Under the pieces are notes generated by a model. The model did not search any database, was not told the origin of the DNA, and saw only the letters and a list, made by a program, of their open reading frames with translations. A stretch of 64,000 bases of DNA from an uncultured Allobosea sp. (lineage in GTDB: Bacteria; Pseudomonadota; Alphaproteobacteria; Rhizobiales; Beijerinckiaceae), in contig NZ_CAMFKW010000016.1 of assembly GCF_945957345.1 (NCBI RefSeq), positions 1 through 64,000 on the forward strand. The letters are read 5' to 3'. The position numbers and the translations under genes were made by a program. This document shows positions 51,786 to 61,168 of the stretch, in pieces. Each line of letters begins with the position of its first letter. Positions within the stretch are counted from its first letter, which is position 1.

Positions 51786-52793
51786 ATGACGTCATACTCG
51801 TCCCTTGCATTGCGGATCGGCGTGCTCGCCGTCACGCTCGCCATGACGGGCGCCGTCCGGGCTCAGGACGGCATCACCGTCTACAATGCCCAGCATGCCA
51901 GCCTGACGCAGGCCTGGGCCGACGGCTTCACCAAGGAAACCGGCATCAAGGTGACGATCCGCAAGGGTTCGGACACCGAGCTCGCCAACCAGATCGTCCA
52001 GGAAGGCGCCTCCTCCCCCGCCGACGTCTTCGTCACCGAGAACTCGCCGGCCATGGTGCTGGTCGAGAAAGCCGGACTGTTCGCGACCTTGCCGAAGGAT
52101 ATCCTCGACCAGGTTCCGAGCCAGTTCCGCCCTACGAGCGGGCGCTGGATGGGCGTCGCGGCGCGCAGCACGGTCTTCGCCTATGACAAGCGCAAGCTGA
52201 AGGAAGCCGACCTGCCGAAGTCGATGCTCGATCTCGCCGACGCCAAGTGGAAGGGCCGCTGGGCCGCCTCGCCGTCGGGCGCGGATTTCCAGGCGATCGT
52301 CGGCGCGCTGCTGGTCCTGAAGGGCGAGCCCGCCACGGCCGACTGGCTCAAGGCGATGAAGGCGAATTCCAGCGCCTATCGCGGCAACAGCGTCGCCATG
52401 AAGGCGGTCAATGCCGGCGAAGTCGAAGGCGCAGTGATCTATCACTACTATTACTTCGGCGACCAGGCGAAGACCGGCGAGAACAGCGCCAATGTCGGGC
52501 TGCATTATTTCCGTCATCAGGATCCCGGCGCCTTCCTCAGCACCTCCGGCGCGGGCGTGCTGGAATCCAGCAAGCACAAGAAGGAGGCCGAGGCCTTCGT
52601 GAAGTGGATGAGCGGCAAGCATGGCCAGGCCGTGCTGCGCGACGGCGATTCCTTCGAATACGCCATCGGCAACGGCGAGGCCTCGAACCCGAAGCTGGAG
52701 CCGATCGCCAAGCTCGATGCACCGAAGGTCGAACCCTCGCAGCTCGACAGCAAGAAGGTCACCGAGCTGATGACGGCCGCCGGCCTGCTCTGA
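51786..52793 (+). CDS. fbpA: Iron(III) ABC transporter substrate-binding protein (FbpA/FutA family)
   Basis: 335 residues from ATG 51786, which follows AGGAGAAGG. A signal peptide is cleaved near VRAQ-DGIT. The ferric-ion ligands of FbpA are recognisable: His in YNAQHASLTQ, Glu in VFVTENSPAM and the tyrosine pair in VIYHYYYFGDQ. It captures Fe(III) in the periplasm. It is the first gene of an fbpABC-type operon and is separated from the permease gene by a terminator-like hairpin. Confidence 0.92.
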   Translation: MTSYSSLALRIGVLAVTLAMTGAVRAQDGITVYNAQHASLTQAWADGFTKETGIKVTIRKGSDTELANQIVQEGASSPADVFVTENSPAMVLVEKAGLFATLPKDILDQVPSQFRPTSGRWMGVAARSTVFAYDKRKLKEADLPKSMLDLADAKWKGRWAASPSGADFQAIVGALLVLKGEPATADWLKAMKANSSAYRGNSVAMKAVNAGEVEGAVIYHYYYFGDQAKTGENSANVGLHYFRHQDPGAFLSTSGAGVLESSKHKKEAEAFVKWMSGKHGQAVLRDGDSFEYAIGNGEASNPKLEPIAKLDAPKVEPSQLDSKKVTELMTAAGLL

Positions 52794-52813
52794 GCCGGTT
52801 GCGCCGGCTCACC

Positions 52814-52843
52814 ATGCGTGCGAGAGGCCCTCGCACGCATTTT
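52814..52843 (+). terminator. Hairpin with T-run between fbpA and fbpB
   Basis: ATGCGTGCGAG-AGGCC-CTCGCACGCAT is a perfect 11-bp stem ending in TTTT (52840-52843). It is 20 bases after the fbpA stop and just before the fbpB ATG at 52848. It fits an attenuator that lets the binding protein be made in excess. It also rules against the upstream ATG at 52818, which lies in the stem. Confidence 0.8.
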
Positions 52844-52847
52844 CCCC

Positions 52848-54419
52848 ATGACCGTTTCGCTTTCCCTGGATACATCGGCCCTGCCCCTCACGCGGCAGCG
52901 CAATCTCGCTGGCCGGGCGATGCTGCTCCTCGCGAGTGGCGTGGCCCTCTGCGCCCTGCTGCCGCTCGGTTTCATCGTGTGGATCGCGATCGAGACCGGT
53001 TGGCAGACGGCGCTGGCCCTGATCTGGCGGCCGCGAGTCGGCGAATTGCTCGTCAATACGCTGCTGCTCGAATTCTGCACGCTGCCGCCCGCGATCGGGC
53101 TGGCCGTCGCGCTGGCCTGGCTGACCGAGCGCAGCGACATGCCCGGTGCGAAATTCCTGTCCTGGCTTGCCGTCGCACCGCTCGCAGTGCCGGCCTTCGT
53201 CCAGTCCTATGCCTGGATCAGCCTGTTCCCGCGTTTCCATGGATTGCCGGCGGCAACGCTGGTCTCGGTCCTCGCCTATCTCCCATTCCTCTACCTGCCG
53301 GTCGCCGCGCAGATGCGCCGACTCGATCCAGAGCTCGAGCACGCCGCCGCCTCGCTCGGGCAGTCTCCGGCACGCGTCTTCCTGCGGGTAGTGCTGCCAC
53401 AATTGCGGCTCGCGGTCTGCGGCGGCAGCCTGTTGGTCGGCCTGCATCTGCTGGCGGAATACGGGCTCTATGCCATGATCCGCTTCGACACCTTCACCAC
53501 CGCGATCATCGACCAGTTCCAGTCGAGCTATAACGGCCCCGCCGCCAACATGCTGGCCGGGGTGCTGGTGCTGAGCTGCATCGGCCTGATCGGGCTGGAA
53601 TGGCTGCTGCGCGGCGGCGCCCGTTATGCCCGGATCGGCTCCGGCGCCCCGCGCCCGGCGCCGCGCCGGCAGCTCGGCACCTGGCGATGGCCCGCCATGG
53701 CGCTGCCGATCACGCTTGCAGTCCTCAGCCTCGGCGTGCCCGCATTGACCTTGTCGGGCTGGCTCCTGGCCGATGGAGATTCCGTCTGGCAGCAGGGGGC
53801 GTTGGCTGCGTCGCTGGCGACGACGCTCGGCTATGCCGCGGCGGGAGCCTTCGCCGCGGTCGCTGTGGCGCTCCCAATGGCCTGGCTCTCGGTGCGGGCA
53901 CCCGGCCGGGCGACACGCTTCCTGGAAAGCTGCCACAGCTATCCAGGCGCCCTGCCCGGCGTCGTCGTGGCGCTGGCGCTGGTCACCGTGACCGTGCGCA
54001 TCGCCCTGCCGCTCTATCAGACCGTCGCGACGGTGATCCTGGCCTATGTCCTGATGTTCCTGCCGCGGGCGCTGGTCGGCTTGCGTGCCGGCATCGCGCA
54101 GGTTCCCGTCGAGCTGGAGCGCGCGGCGGCCTCGCTCGGCCGCAACCCGGCGCGCACCTTGCTCGCCGTCACGCTGCCGCTCGCCGCCCCGGGCGTCGCC
54201 GCCGCGATGGCCTTGGTCGCAATGGGGGTCGCGACCGAGCTGACGGCCACATTGCTGCTCGCCCCCAACGGCACGCAGACGCTGGCAACGGAATTCTGGG
54301 CACTGACCAGCGAACTCGACTACGCGAAAGCAGCGCCTTATGCCGTGCTGATGATCCTCCTCTCGCTGCCGATGACCGCGCTGCTGCACGCCCAGGCACG
54401 GCGGTCCCTGAACGCATGA
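52848..54419 (+). CDS. fbpB: Iron(III) ABC transporter permease, two-domain (FbpB family)
   Basis: 523 residues from ATG 52848 with about 12 membrane helices. Two EAA loops show the fused-permease layout: [20 protein letters not shown] near residue 165 and [20 protein letters not shown] near residue 425. It forms the whole inner-membrane channel for Fe(III). The stop overlaps the fbpC start (ATGA). Confidence 0.93.
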   Translation: MTVSLSLDTSALPLTRQRNLAGRAMLLLASGVALCALLPLGFIVWIAIETGWQTALALIWRPRVGELLVNTLLLEFCTLPPAIGLAVALAWLTERSDMPGAKFLSWLAVAPLAVPAFVQSYAWISLFPRFHGLPAATLVSVLAYLPFLYLPVAAQMRRLDPELEHAAASLGQSPARVFLRVVLPQLRLAVCGGSLLVGLHLLAEYGLYAMIRFDTFTTAIIDQFQSSYNGPAANMLAGVLVLSCIGLIGLEWLLRGGARYARIGSGAPRPAPRRQLGTWRWPAMALPITLAVLSLGVPALTLSGWLLADGDSVWQQGALAASLATTLGYAAAGAFAAVAVALPMAWLSVRAPGRATRFLESCHSYPGALPGVVVALALVTVTVRIALPLYQTVATVILAYVLMFLPRALVGLRAGIAQVPVELERAAASLGRNPARTLLAVTLPLAAPGVAAAMALVAMGVATELTATLLLAPNGTQTLATEFWALTSELDYAKAAPYAVLMILLSLPMTALLHAQARRSLNA

Positions 54420-55456
54420 CCCAGCTCGTCATCTCCAATGTTTCGAAGCGCTACGGCGCCACAGCCGCGCTGGATGGCGTCTCGCTCGCTGTCGAGCCCG
54501 GCAGCCGCGTCGCGATCGTCGGGCCATCCGGATCGGGCAAGACCACCTTGCTGCGCGTCATCGCCGGCTTCGAGGCACCCGATGCCGGGACAGTCATGCT
54601 GGACGGGCAGTTGCTGGCCGATGGGCCGGCGATCGCACCCGCCCACCGCCGCCCGATCGGTTACGTCACCCAGGATGGAGCCCTGTTTCCGCATCTCGAC
54701 ATCGCCGGCAATCTCGGCTTCGGCCTCGCCCGAGACGAGCCGGATCGTGCCAGGCGGCTGCGCGAGCTGATGGAACTCGTCGAGCTCGACCCCGCGATGC
54801 TGACGCGCAAGCCCCATCAGCTCTCGGGCGGGCAGCAGCAGCGTGTCGCCTTGGCGCGTGCGCTCGCCCGCAAGCCTGCGTTGATGCTGCTCGACGAACC
54901 GTTTTCGGCGCTCGACACCGGCTTGCGCGAAAGCGTCCGGCAGGCGGTGGCGCGCGTGCTCGCCAAAGCCGGCATCACGACGATCCTGGTCACGCATGAT
55001 CAGGGCGAGGCCTTGTCCTTCGCCGACCAGCTCGCAGTGATGCGCGAGGGCCGGCTGGCGCAGACCGGCGGTCCCTACGAGCTCTACTGGCGGCCGACCG
55101 ATATCGAGACGGCGCAGTTCCTCGGCAATGCCGTGCTATTCGAAGCCCGGATCGAGGCGGTCGGCGTCTCCTGCGCCCTGGGGCGCCTCGCGGCCGAAAC
55201 GGGCGGTCGCAGCGGGCGTGGCACGATCATGCTCCGGCCGGAGCAATTCCAGTTGTCCGCCAGCGGCCCCGGCGTGGAAGCGCGCGTGGAGGACCTCGCC
55301 TTCCGCGGCGCTCAGTGCAGCGTCAACCTGCTCATCCGGAACCGGGAAACCGAGATCCGCTTCACCGCGCAAGTCTCCAGCATCGAACCGCCCGAGATCG
55401 GCGACACCGTCTTCGTGTCGATCAGGGGTTCCGCATTCCTGCTGCCCGCCGTCTAG
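54416..55456 (+). CDS. fbpC: Iron(III) ABC transporter ATP-binding protein (FbpC family)
   Basis: 346 residues from ATG 54416. Walker [11 protein letters not shown]-loop [12 protein letters not shown], signature [14 protein letters not shown], Walker [13 protein letters not shown] and H-loop VTHDQGEA are present. A C-terminal TOBE-like regulatory domain (about 250-346) follows. The Q-loop region LFPHL is typical of iron and CUT1-type ATPases. It is the last gene of the iron operon and converges on the IclR-SMP30 gene about 100 bases away. Confidence 0.93.
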   Translation: MTQLVISNVSKRYGATAALDGVSLAVEPGSRVAIVGPSGSGKTTLLRVIAGFEAPDAGTVMLDGQLLADGPAIAPAHRRPIGYVTQDGALFPHLDIAGNLGFGLARDEPDRARRLRELMELVELDPAMLTRKPHQLSGGQQQRVALARALARKPALMLLDEPFSALDTGLRESVRQAVARVLAKAGITTILVTHDQGEALSFADQLAVMREGRLAQTGGPYELYWRPTDIETAQFLGNAVLFEARIEAVGVSCALGRLAAETGGRSGRGTIMLRPEQFQLSASGPGVEARVEDLAFRGAQCSVNLLIRNRETEIRFTAQVSSIEPPEIGDTVFVSIRGSAFLLPAV

Positions 55457-55555
55457 AGGCATGCCGCGATCTGGCCAGTGCTTCCGCGCTCGCTCACGCG
55501 ACAGGTTCCGGGCCTCAGGCAGGGAGCAGCGCCGATGCTCCCGGACGCAAGGCCG

Positions 55556-57292
55556 TTACGACGACCGACCGATCTTTGCGGGCGCCGTCGCCTTTTCGAA
55601 GCGATAGACGCTCTCAGCCAATCCACGGCCGCAGCCGTCAATGGCAAAGACACTGCCCGAGCGCGGCGCTTCCGCCAGTTGCTGGGCCGACAGGCGGATG
55701 CGTGCCGAGGTCACGTAGAGCGTCTCGCGATTCGGGCCACCGAAGGTGCAACTGGTCGGGCGCGGTACCGGCAGGCTGATCGTCTGGTCGATCCGCCCGT
55801 CCGGATCGAAGCGGATGAGCTGCCAACCGTCCCATTGCGCACTCCAGACGTAGCCCTCGGCATCGACGGTCAGACCGTCGGGAACGCCCATATGGTCGAG
55901 GGTCTGAGCGAAGACACGGCGGTTCGCGATCGTCCCGCTCTCGACGTCGAAATCGTAGACGAAGATCGTCCGGGCCAGCGAGTCGGTGAAATACATGCGG
56001 CGGTCGTCGGGACTCCAGCCCAAGCCGTTGGAGATGCCGATGCCGCGCTCCAGGCAATGCACCGAGCCGTCGCGGTCGAGCCGGTAGAGGCTACCGGCAC
56101 CGGGCGCGACGCCCATATCCATGGTGCCAGCCCAGAAACGGCCGCGCGAGTCGCATTTGCCATCGTTGAAGCGGTTGTTCGGCTTGTCGGCTTCGGGGGC
56201 GATCAGCGGCGTGGACACGCCCGTTTGCGGGTCGAAGAGGGCGAAGCCCGATTGCGCGGCGAGGACCAAGCCACCGGTCGAGCAAGGAGCGAAGGCGCCG
56301 ACCAGCTCGCCAAGCCCGACGACATGGTCCGCCCCACTTGCCGGGTCCGAGCGGTGCAGGGCCGGAGCGAGGATATCGACCCAGTCGAGCCGCTTCTCCG
56401 CCTCGTTCCAGACCGGGCCCTCGCCAAGGAAAGCCTGAGTCTCGACCACGCAGCGCGCTCTCGTCGTCGTCATCGCAGAACGTCTCGTTTCCGGTTGTGA
56501 GAAGGCGGCCTGGCCGGTGATGCGCGCCGCGGCCTTGAGCAGATCGGCCCCGATTTCGTGCAGTCGGTCGGTGGTCAGGCGGAAGGCGGGCGCGACAACC
56601 GCCAGTGCCCCGATCGCGCGACCGCCATGGTCGAGGATCGGCGCGGCGACGGAGCGCTGACCCATGGCGAACTCTTCATCCTCGACGGCGTAGCGACGCG
56701 CCTTGGCGATATCGAGCTGGGCATCGAGCAACGGCAGCTCGGTCAGGCTACGCGCAGTATACGGAACGAGCTTGAGCCGGGCCAGCATGGCAGGCCGCAG
56801 CGCTCGTTCGGCGAAGGCGAGGATCGCCTTGCCGGCGGCGGTGCAGGATGCCGGCAGGATGCTCCCCTCCGCGACGGCGATGCCACCGATCGCGCGCGTC
56901 TCCAGCACCTTCGAGCAGACGATGTCGGGGCCATGCGGCAGCGCGACGAAGACCGTCTCGCCGGTCTGGACCTGCAGGCGGACGAGTTCCGGCTCGATCA
57001 GCGTCGGCAGGTCGAGATCGGCCTGGGCAAAGCGCCCGAACTCGATCAGCTTCCAGCCGAAGCGGTAGCGGTCGTCGCGGCGCTCGAAACGGACGAGCCC
57101 GCGCTCCAGCAGGGCTGCCAGGATACGATGTGCGGTCGCCTTCGGGAGGCCCGAGGCGCGCACGAGCTCGCTGAAGCTGGCCGCCCCACCGGCCTCCGAC
57201 AATGCTTCGAGCAGGCCGATGCCCTTCTGCAGCGCAGCGGTGCCGCGCGCGGGGTCAGCGTCCCGCGATACCTCGTCTGCAACGTCGATCAT
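55556..57292 (-). CDS. IclR family regulator fused to SMP-30/gluconolactonase domain
   Basis: 578 residues in one uninterrupted frame. Residues ~17-80 are an IclR winged HTH (SFSELVRASGLPKATAHRIL). Residues ~95-260 are the IclR effector domain (GGIAVAEGSILPASCTAAGK, MGQRSVAAPILDHGGRAIGA). Residues ~277-560 are an SMP-30 beta-propeller lactonase with FLGEGPVWN (metal Glu), NNRFNDGKCDSRGRFWAGTM, GISNGLGWSPDD and MGVPDGLTVD (catalytic Asp). M274 at the junction (ATG 56473) is where a free-standing lactonase would start, but its ribosome site is poor. It diverges from a sugar ABC and sugar-acid operon that it probably controls, and its lactonase half would supply the ring-opening step. Confidence 0.88.
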   Translation of the reverse strand: MIDVADEVSRDADPARGTAALQKGIGLLEALSEAGGAASFSELVRASGLPKATAHRILAALLERGLVRFERRDDRYRFGWKLIEFGRFAQADLDLPTLIEPELVRLQVQTGETVFVALPHGPDIVCSKVLETRAIGGIAVAEGSILPASCTAAGKAILAFAERALRPAMLARLKLVPYTARSLTELPLLDAQLDIAKARRYAVEDEEFAMGQRSVAAPILDHGGRAIGALAVVAPAFRLTTDRLHEIGADLLKAAARITGQAAFSQPETRRSAMTTTRARCVVETQAFLGEGPVWNEAEKRLDWVDILAPALHRSDPASGADHVVGLGELVGAFAPCSTGGLVLAAQSGFALFDPQTGVSTPLIAPEADKPNNRFNDGKCDSRGRFWAGTMDMGVAPGAGSLYRLDRDGSVHCLERGIGISNGLGWSPDDRRMYFTDSLARTIFVYDFDVESGTIANRRVFAQTLDHMGVPDGLTVDAEGYVWSAQWDGWQLIRFDPDGRIDQTISLPVPRPTSCTFGGPNRETLYVTSARIRLSAQQLAEAPRSGSVFAIDGCGRGLAESVYRFEKATAPAKIGRSS

Positions 57293-57328
57293 CGCTTGCT
57301 TGACCTCCTAGGATCGGGCTTCTACGAT

Positions 57329-57364
57329 GTTCTACATAATAAAACAAGTTCTACATTGTAGAAC
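57329..57364. promoter_or_regulatory. IclR-type operator: 17-bp palindrome plus upstream half-site
   Basis: GTTCTACA-T-TGTAGAAC (57348-57364) is a perfect palindrome. The same half-site GTTCTACA occurs 19 bases upstream (57329-57336) with a degraded partner. The sites lie in the 88-base divergent promoter between the IclR-SMP30 gene and the sugar-binding protein, the classic place for IclR autoregulation and operon control. Confidence 0.75.
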
Positions 57365-57380
57365 AATTAGGGAGAGCGAG

Positions 57381-58640
57381 ATGACGATGTTCGATCGCCG
57401 CGTCGTTCTGGCAGGACTGGCTGCCACGGCAGCAATGCCCGCGGCCGCAGACGCGCAGGCGCCTACCAAGATCACCTATTGGGCCTGGACCGAGCATGTC
57501 GCCGCCGCCAATGCGGTGAAGGGCGAGTTCGAGAAGCAGAACCCCGGCATCACGGTCGAGGTCGTCAACCTCAATCCCTTCGACCTGCAGGACAAGTTCC
57601 TGGTCGCGCTCGCGGCCGGGACCGGCGGCCCGGATGTCGCCCTGATCCTGCAGCGTCGCTTCGACGGCTATCTGCCGACGGGCGGGCTGCTCGACACGAC
57701 ATCGGCCATGGCACCGCTCAAGGAGAGTTTTCCGGCCAGCGTCTATGCCTCGCTCGGCACCGGCGGCAAGACCTTCGCCGTTCCTTACGACCAGAATCCC
57801 GCCGTCTATTTCTACCGGGCGGACATCTTCGAGGCGAACGGCATCAAGGCGCCGCTCGAGACTTGGGATGACGTGGTCGCTGCCGGACGCATCCTGGCCG
57901 CCAAGGGCATCTTCATCGGCCATGTCTCGAGCCCGAGCGGTGTGCCGGGCGTCGCCAATCTCGTGCAGTACCTGCAATCGCGCAATGCGCAGATCTTCAC
58001 GGCGGACGGCAAGCTGATCCGCGACAACAAGCTCGCGCAGGAGACGCTGCAGTTCTATTTCGACCTCGCCCGCAAGGAAAAGATCGTCTTCGAGTCGCGC
58101 AACAACGCCCCCGAATTCTTCCAGGCGATCAAGGACAGCAGGATTGCCGGCTATGCCGTGCCCGCCTGGGCGGTCTTCCGCCTGCAGAAGGAGGCGCCGG
58201 AGCACGCCGGCAAGTGGCGCGTCATGCCCTGGCCGAAATGGGGCAAGGACCAGCCCCCGACGACCGGGGCCTGGGGCGGCAACGTCCTCGCCATTCCGAA
58301 ATCCTCCCGCAACAAGGAGGCGGCGCTGAAATGGGCGATGTTCATCGGCGCCAATGAGCTGACTCAGGTGAAAATCTGGCAAGAGGGCCATCTCGTCCCG
58401 GCCTTCGCACCGGCGCTGCGCTCGCCCGAACTGCTCAAGGGCGAGGCCTATCTCGGCGGCCAGTCGATCTATGAGGCCGGCCTCAAGGATCGGACGCTCA
58501 ACGGCTTCAATTATTTCGACTGGGCCAAGGCCGAGGTGATCATCGGCAACCAGCTCGACCTGATGTTCGGTGGCAAGGCATCGCCGGCAGAGACCTGGGC
58601 CGAGATCGAGAAGCAGCTCGCCAGCCAGCTCGGCCGCTGA
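57381..58640 (+). CDS. Sugar ABC transporter substrate-binding protein (SBP_bac_1, CUT1 type)
   Basis: 419 residues from ATG 57381, which follows GGGAGAG. The signal sequence begins MTMFDRRVVLAGLAATAAM with a twin-arginine-like DRRVVLAG, so Tat export is possible. The mature part is family 1: ITYWAWTEH, FEKQNPGITVEVVNLNP, AVPYDQNPAVYFYRADIF and GAWGGNVLAIPKSSRNKEAA. It would bind a mono- or oligosaccharide or sugar acid. First gene of the operon with two permeases and three enzymes. Confidence 0.92.
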   Translation: MTMFDRRVVLAGLAATAAMPAAADAQAPTKITYWAWTEHVAAANAVKGEFEKQNPGITVEVVNLNPFDLQDKFLVALAAGTGGPDVALILQRRFDGYLPTGGLLDTTSAMAPLKESFPASVYASLGTGGKTFAVPYDQNPAVYFYRADIFEANGIKAPLETWDDVVAAGRILAAKGIFIGHVSSPSGVPGVANLVQYLQSRNAQIFTADGKLIRDNKLAQETLQFYFDLARKEKIVFESRNNAPEFFQAIKDSRIAGYAVPAWAVFRLQKEAPEHAGKWRVMPWPKWGKDQPPTTGAWGGNVLAIPKSSRNKEAALKWAMFIGANELTQVKIWQEGHLVPAFAPALRSPELLKGEAYLGGQSIYEAGLKDRTLNGFNYFDWAKAEVIIGNQLDLMFGGKASPAETWAEIEKQLASQLGR

Positions 58641-58654
58641 CCGGTGAGCCGCCG

Positions 58655-59566
58655 ATGAGCACGCCGACGGCGATAGGAACGGGAAGAGCGGGCTTCGGAC
58701 CGCGGCTGCGCCGCGGGCTCACGCCCTATCTTTTCCTAGCGCCTTTCTTCCTGACCTTCATCGCCTTCTGGCTCGGACCGATCATCGCCTCGCTGATCTA
58801 TTCCTTCACCGACTGGAGGGGCTTCGCCTCGCCGCGTTTCATCGGCCTCGGCAACTACAGCAAGCTGTTTTCCGACCCGCGCTTCTGGGTGGCGCTGAAG
58901 AACACGCTGTTCTACGGGTTCGCCTATGTGACGATCCTGAACGTCTCGGCCCTGGCGCTGGCGCTCTGCCTCGACAGCGCGTGGCTGCGCTTCAAGAATG
59001 CCGTCAAGGTCGGCTTCTTCCTGCCGGTGACGATCAGCCTCGTCGTCGCGGCCGTGATCTTCGAGATGATCTTCGCCAAGGGCGTCGGCCTCCTGAACAT
59101 CGTGCAGAAGGGTCTCGGGCTGGGCGAGATCGACTGGCTCGGCGACCCACGTTTCTCCATTTGGGCGATCATCATCCTGCGTGTCTGGCGGGCGCTCGGC
59201 TATTACGCCGTGATCTATTTCGCCGGCCTCCAGGGCATTCCCGAGGATGTCAAGGAAGCGGCACGCCTCGATGGCTGCAGCCCCTGGCAGGTGACGCGCT
59301 ACGTCACCTTGCCGCTGCTCAAGCCGGTCATCCTCTTCAGCGTGATCATGTCGACGATCTGGGCGCTCGAGCTCTTCGACGAACCCTGGGTGCTGACCAA
59401 GGGCGGACCGGCCGACAGCACGCTGACCATCGTGATCTACCTCTACCAGGCCGGCTTCCAATATGTCGAACTCGGCTATGCGGCTGCAGTCTCCTATGTG
59501 CTGACGCTGATGATCGTCGCGATCGCGATCGTCCAGAAGCTCCTTTCCGGGCGGGAGGTCGCATGA
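58655..59566 (+). CDS. Sugar ABC transporter permease (MalF/UgpA type)
   Basis: 303 residues with six membrane helices and the EAA motif ([20 protein letters not shown], then [10 protein letters not shown]). It is a CUT1 permease of the LacF/UgpA kind. It overlaps the second permease by 4 bases (ATGA). Confidence 0.94.
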   Translation: MSTPTAIGTGRAGFGPRLRRGLTPYLFLAPFFLTFIAFWLGPIIASLIYSFTDWRGFASPRFIGLGNYSKLFSDPRFWVALKNTLFYGFAYVTILNVSALALALCLDSAWLRFKNAVKVGFFLPVTISLVVAAVIFEMIFAKGVGLLNIVQKGLGLGEIDWLGDPRFSIWAIIILRVWRALGYYAVIYFAGLQGIPEDVKEAARLDGCSPWQVTRYVTLPLLKPVILFSVIMSTIWALELFDEPWVLTKGGPADSTLTIVIYLYQAGFQYVELGYAAAVSYVLTLMIVAIAIVQKLLSGREVA

Positions 59567-60402
59567 GCGAGCCATCCCGGGCGGACGCTCCCACGCCGGG
59601 GCTTGCCGCCTATCTCGGCACGCTGATCGTTCTGGCCCTGCTCGCGCTGGTGCTGACGCCAGTGCTGTGGGCGGTGCTCTCGGCCTTCAAGTCGCGCGCC
59701 GATATCTTCGCCGGCGATGTCTGGCCGCGCCGCTGGTCGCTGGAGAATTTCGACGAGCTCCTGGCGAAGACCTTCTACCTGCGCTGGATGGTGAACAGCC
59801 TCGTTGTGGCGCTCGCCAGCACGGTGCTCGGTTTGCTGTTCTGTTCGCTCGGCGGCTATGCCTTCGCCAAGTTCGACTTCCCCGGCAAGACGGTGATGTT
59901 CTGGGTGGTGATCGCCTCGGTCTCGATCCCCGCCTTCACCACGGTGATCCCGCTCTTCGGCTGGCTTGCGAAACTCGGCCTGCTCGACACCTATATCGTG
60001 CTGATCCTGCCCTTCGCCGCCAATGCCTTCGGCATCTTCCTGATGCGGCAATATGCGATGGCGGTCCCGAACGAACTGCTCGATGCCGGCCGCATGGACG
60101 GGGCCGGCGAGTTCCGCCTCTACTGGAGCGTCGTCTTGCCCTTGCTGCGCCCGGCGCTCGGCACGGTCGGCGTGCTGATCTTCATCGCTTCCTGGAACAG
60201 CTACATCTGGCCGCTGGTGATGATGCGCAGCGACGAGATGCTGACCCTGCCGGTCGGCGTCGCGACGCTGAAAGGCGACCAGCTGCCCGAATACGGGATG
60301 CTGATGGCTGCATCGGTCCTGTCGAGCGTGCCGATCATCATCGCCTTCCTGATCATGCAGCGCCAGTTCATCGCCGGCCTGACCCAGGGCGCGGTCAAGT
60401 AG
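59563..60402 (+). CDS. Sugar ABC transporter permease (MalG/UgpE type)
   Basis: 279 residues from ATG 59563, six membrane helices, EAA loop ([30 protein letters not shown]). It pairs with the preceding permease. No ATP-binding gene follows, so the system must use an ATPase encoded elsewhere (for example a shared MsmK/UgpC-like protein). Confidence 0.94.
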   Translation: MSEPSRADAPTPGLAAYLGTLIVLALLALVLTPVLWAVLSAFKSRADIFAGDVWPRRWSLENFDELLAKTFYLRWMVNSLVVALASTVLGLLFCSLGGYAFAKFDFPGKTVMFWVVIASVSIPAFTTVIPLFGWLAKLGLLDTYIVLILPFAANAFGIFLMRQYAMAVPNELLDAGRMDGAGEFRLYWSVVLPLLRPALGTVGVLIFIASWNSYIWPLVMMRSDEMLTLPVGVATLKGDQLPEYGMLMAASVLSSVPIIIAFLIMQRQFIAGLTQGAVK

Positions 60403-60419
60403 CCAAGGAGCGCAAGCCG

Positions 60420-61160
60420 ATGGATCTCGGATTGAGCGGCAAGGTCGTGCTGGTGACGGGAGCGGCACGCGGCATCGGGCTGACCAGCGCGCGCCGCTTC
60501 GCCGCCGAGGGCGCGCTGGTGATGCTTGCCGACCGCGACGCCGGCACGCTGGCCGAGGCGGCGGCTTCCGTGCCGGGCTCTCGAATGATCGCGGTTGATC
60601 TCACCGCGGACGGCACTGCCGATCTGGTACTGGACGCGACGCTCTCCGCCTTCGGTCGCCTCGACGCGCTCGTCAACAATGCCGGCATCAGCGAGCCCGC
60701 TCCGATCGCCACGACCACCCCGGAATCCTGGCGCCGGGTGCTCGCGGTCAATCTCGACGCCGTCTACCTGTTGTCTCGGGCAGCCATGCCGGCTCTCGCC
60801 GAGAGCAGGGGCGCGATCGTCTCGCTCGCTTCCTTCGCCGGCAAGCGCGGCACGCTGTTCGGCGACAACACCTCCTATTCGACCTCCAAGGCCGGCGTCA
60901 TCGGCTTTACCCGGGCGCTGGCCATCGAGGCGGCCAAGGTCGGCGTGCGCGTCAATGCCGTCGCGCCCGGCCCCGTCGCGACAGAGCTGATCAAGGCGCT
61001 CACGCCCGATCAGCTCAAGCGCGTCACCGATTTCGTGCCGCTCGGCCGCATGGCCGAAACCGACGAGATCGCCGATCTCCTGCTTTTCCTGTCGTCATCG
61101 CGTTCGAGCTACATCACCGGCGAGGTGGTGAACGTGAACGGCGGGCTCTACATGGATTGA
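60420..61160 (+). CDS. Short-chain dehydrogenase/reductase (sugar dehydrogenase candidate)
   Basis: 246 residues from ATG 60420, which follows [14 protein letters not shown] cofactor loop, NNAGI, catalytic Ser in SLASFAG and YSTSK are all present, with the C-terminal VNVNGG. In non-phosphorylative sugar pathways an SDR oxidises the sugar to its lactone, or a later 2-keto-3-deoxy acid. It follows the permeases by 17 bases and precedes the dehydratase gene by 8. Confidence 0.9.
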   Translation: MDLGLSGKVVLVTGAARGIGLTSARRFAAEGALVMLADRDAGTLAEAAASVPGSRMIAVDLTADGTADLVLDATLSAFGRLDALVNNAGISEPAPIATTTPESWRRVLAVNLDAVYLLSRAAMPALAESRGAIVSLASFAGKRGTLFGDNTSYSTSKAGVIGFTRALAIEAAKVGVRVNAVAPGPVATELIKALTPDQLKRVTDFVPLGRMAETDEIADLLLFLSSSRSSYITGEVVNVNGGLYMD

Positions 61161-61168
61161 AGGCCACC

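Noticed and set aside
52818..52847. Upstream ATG start for fbpB
   Set aside because: It lies inside the stem of the terminator-like hairpin and has no ribosome site.
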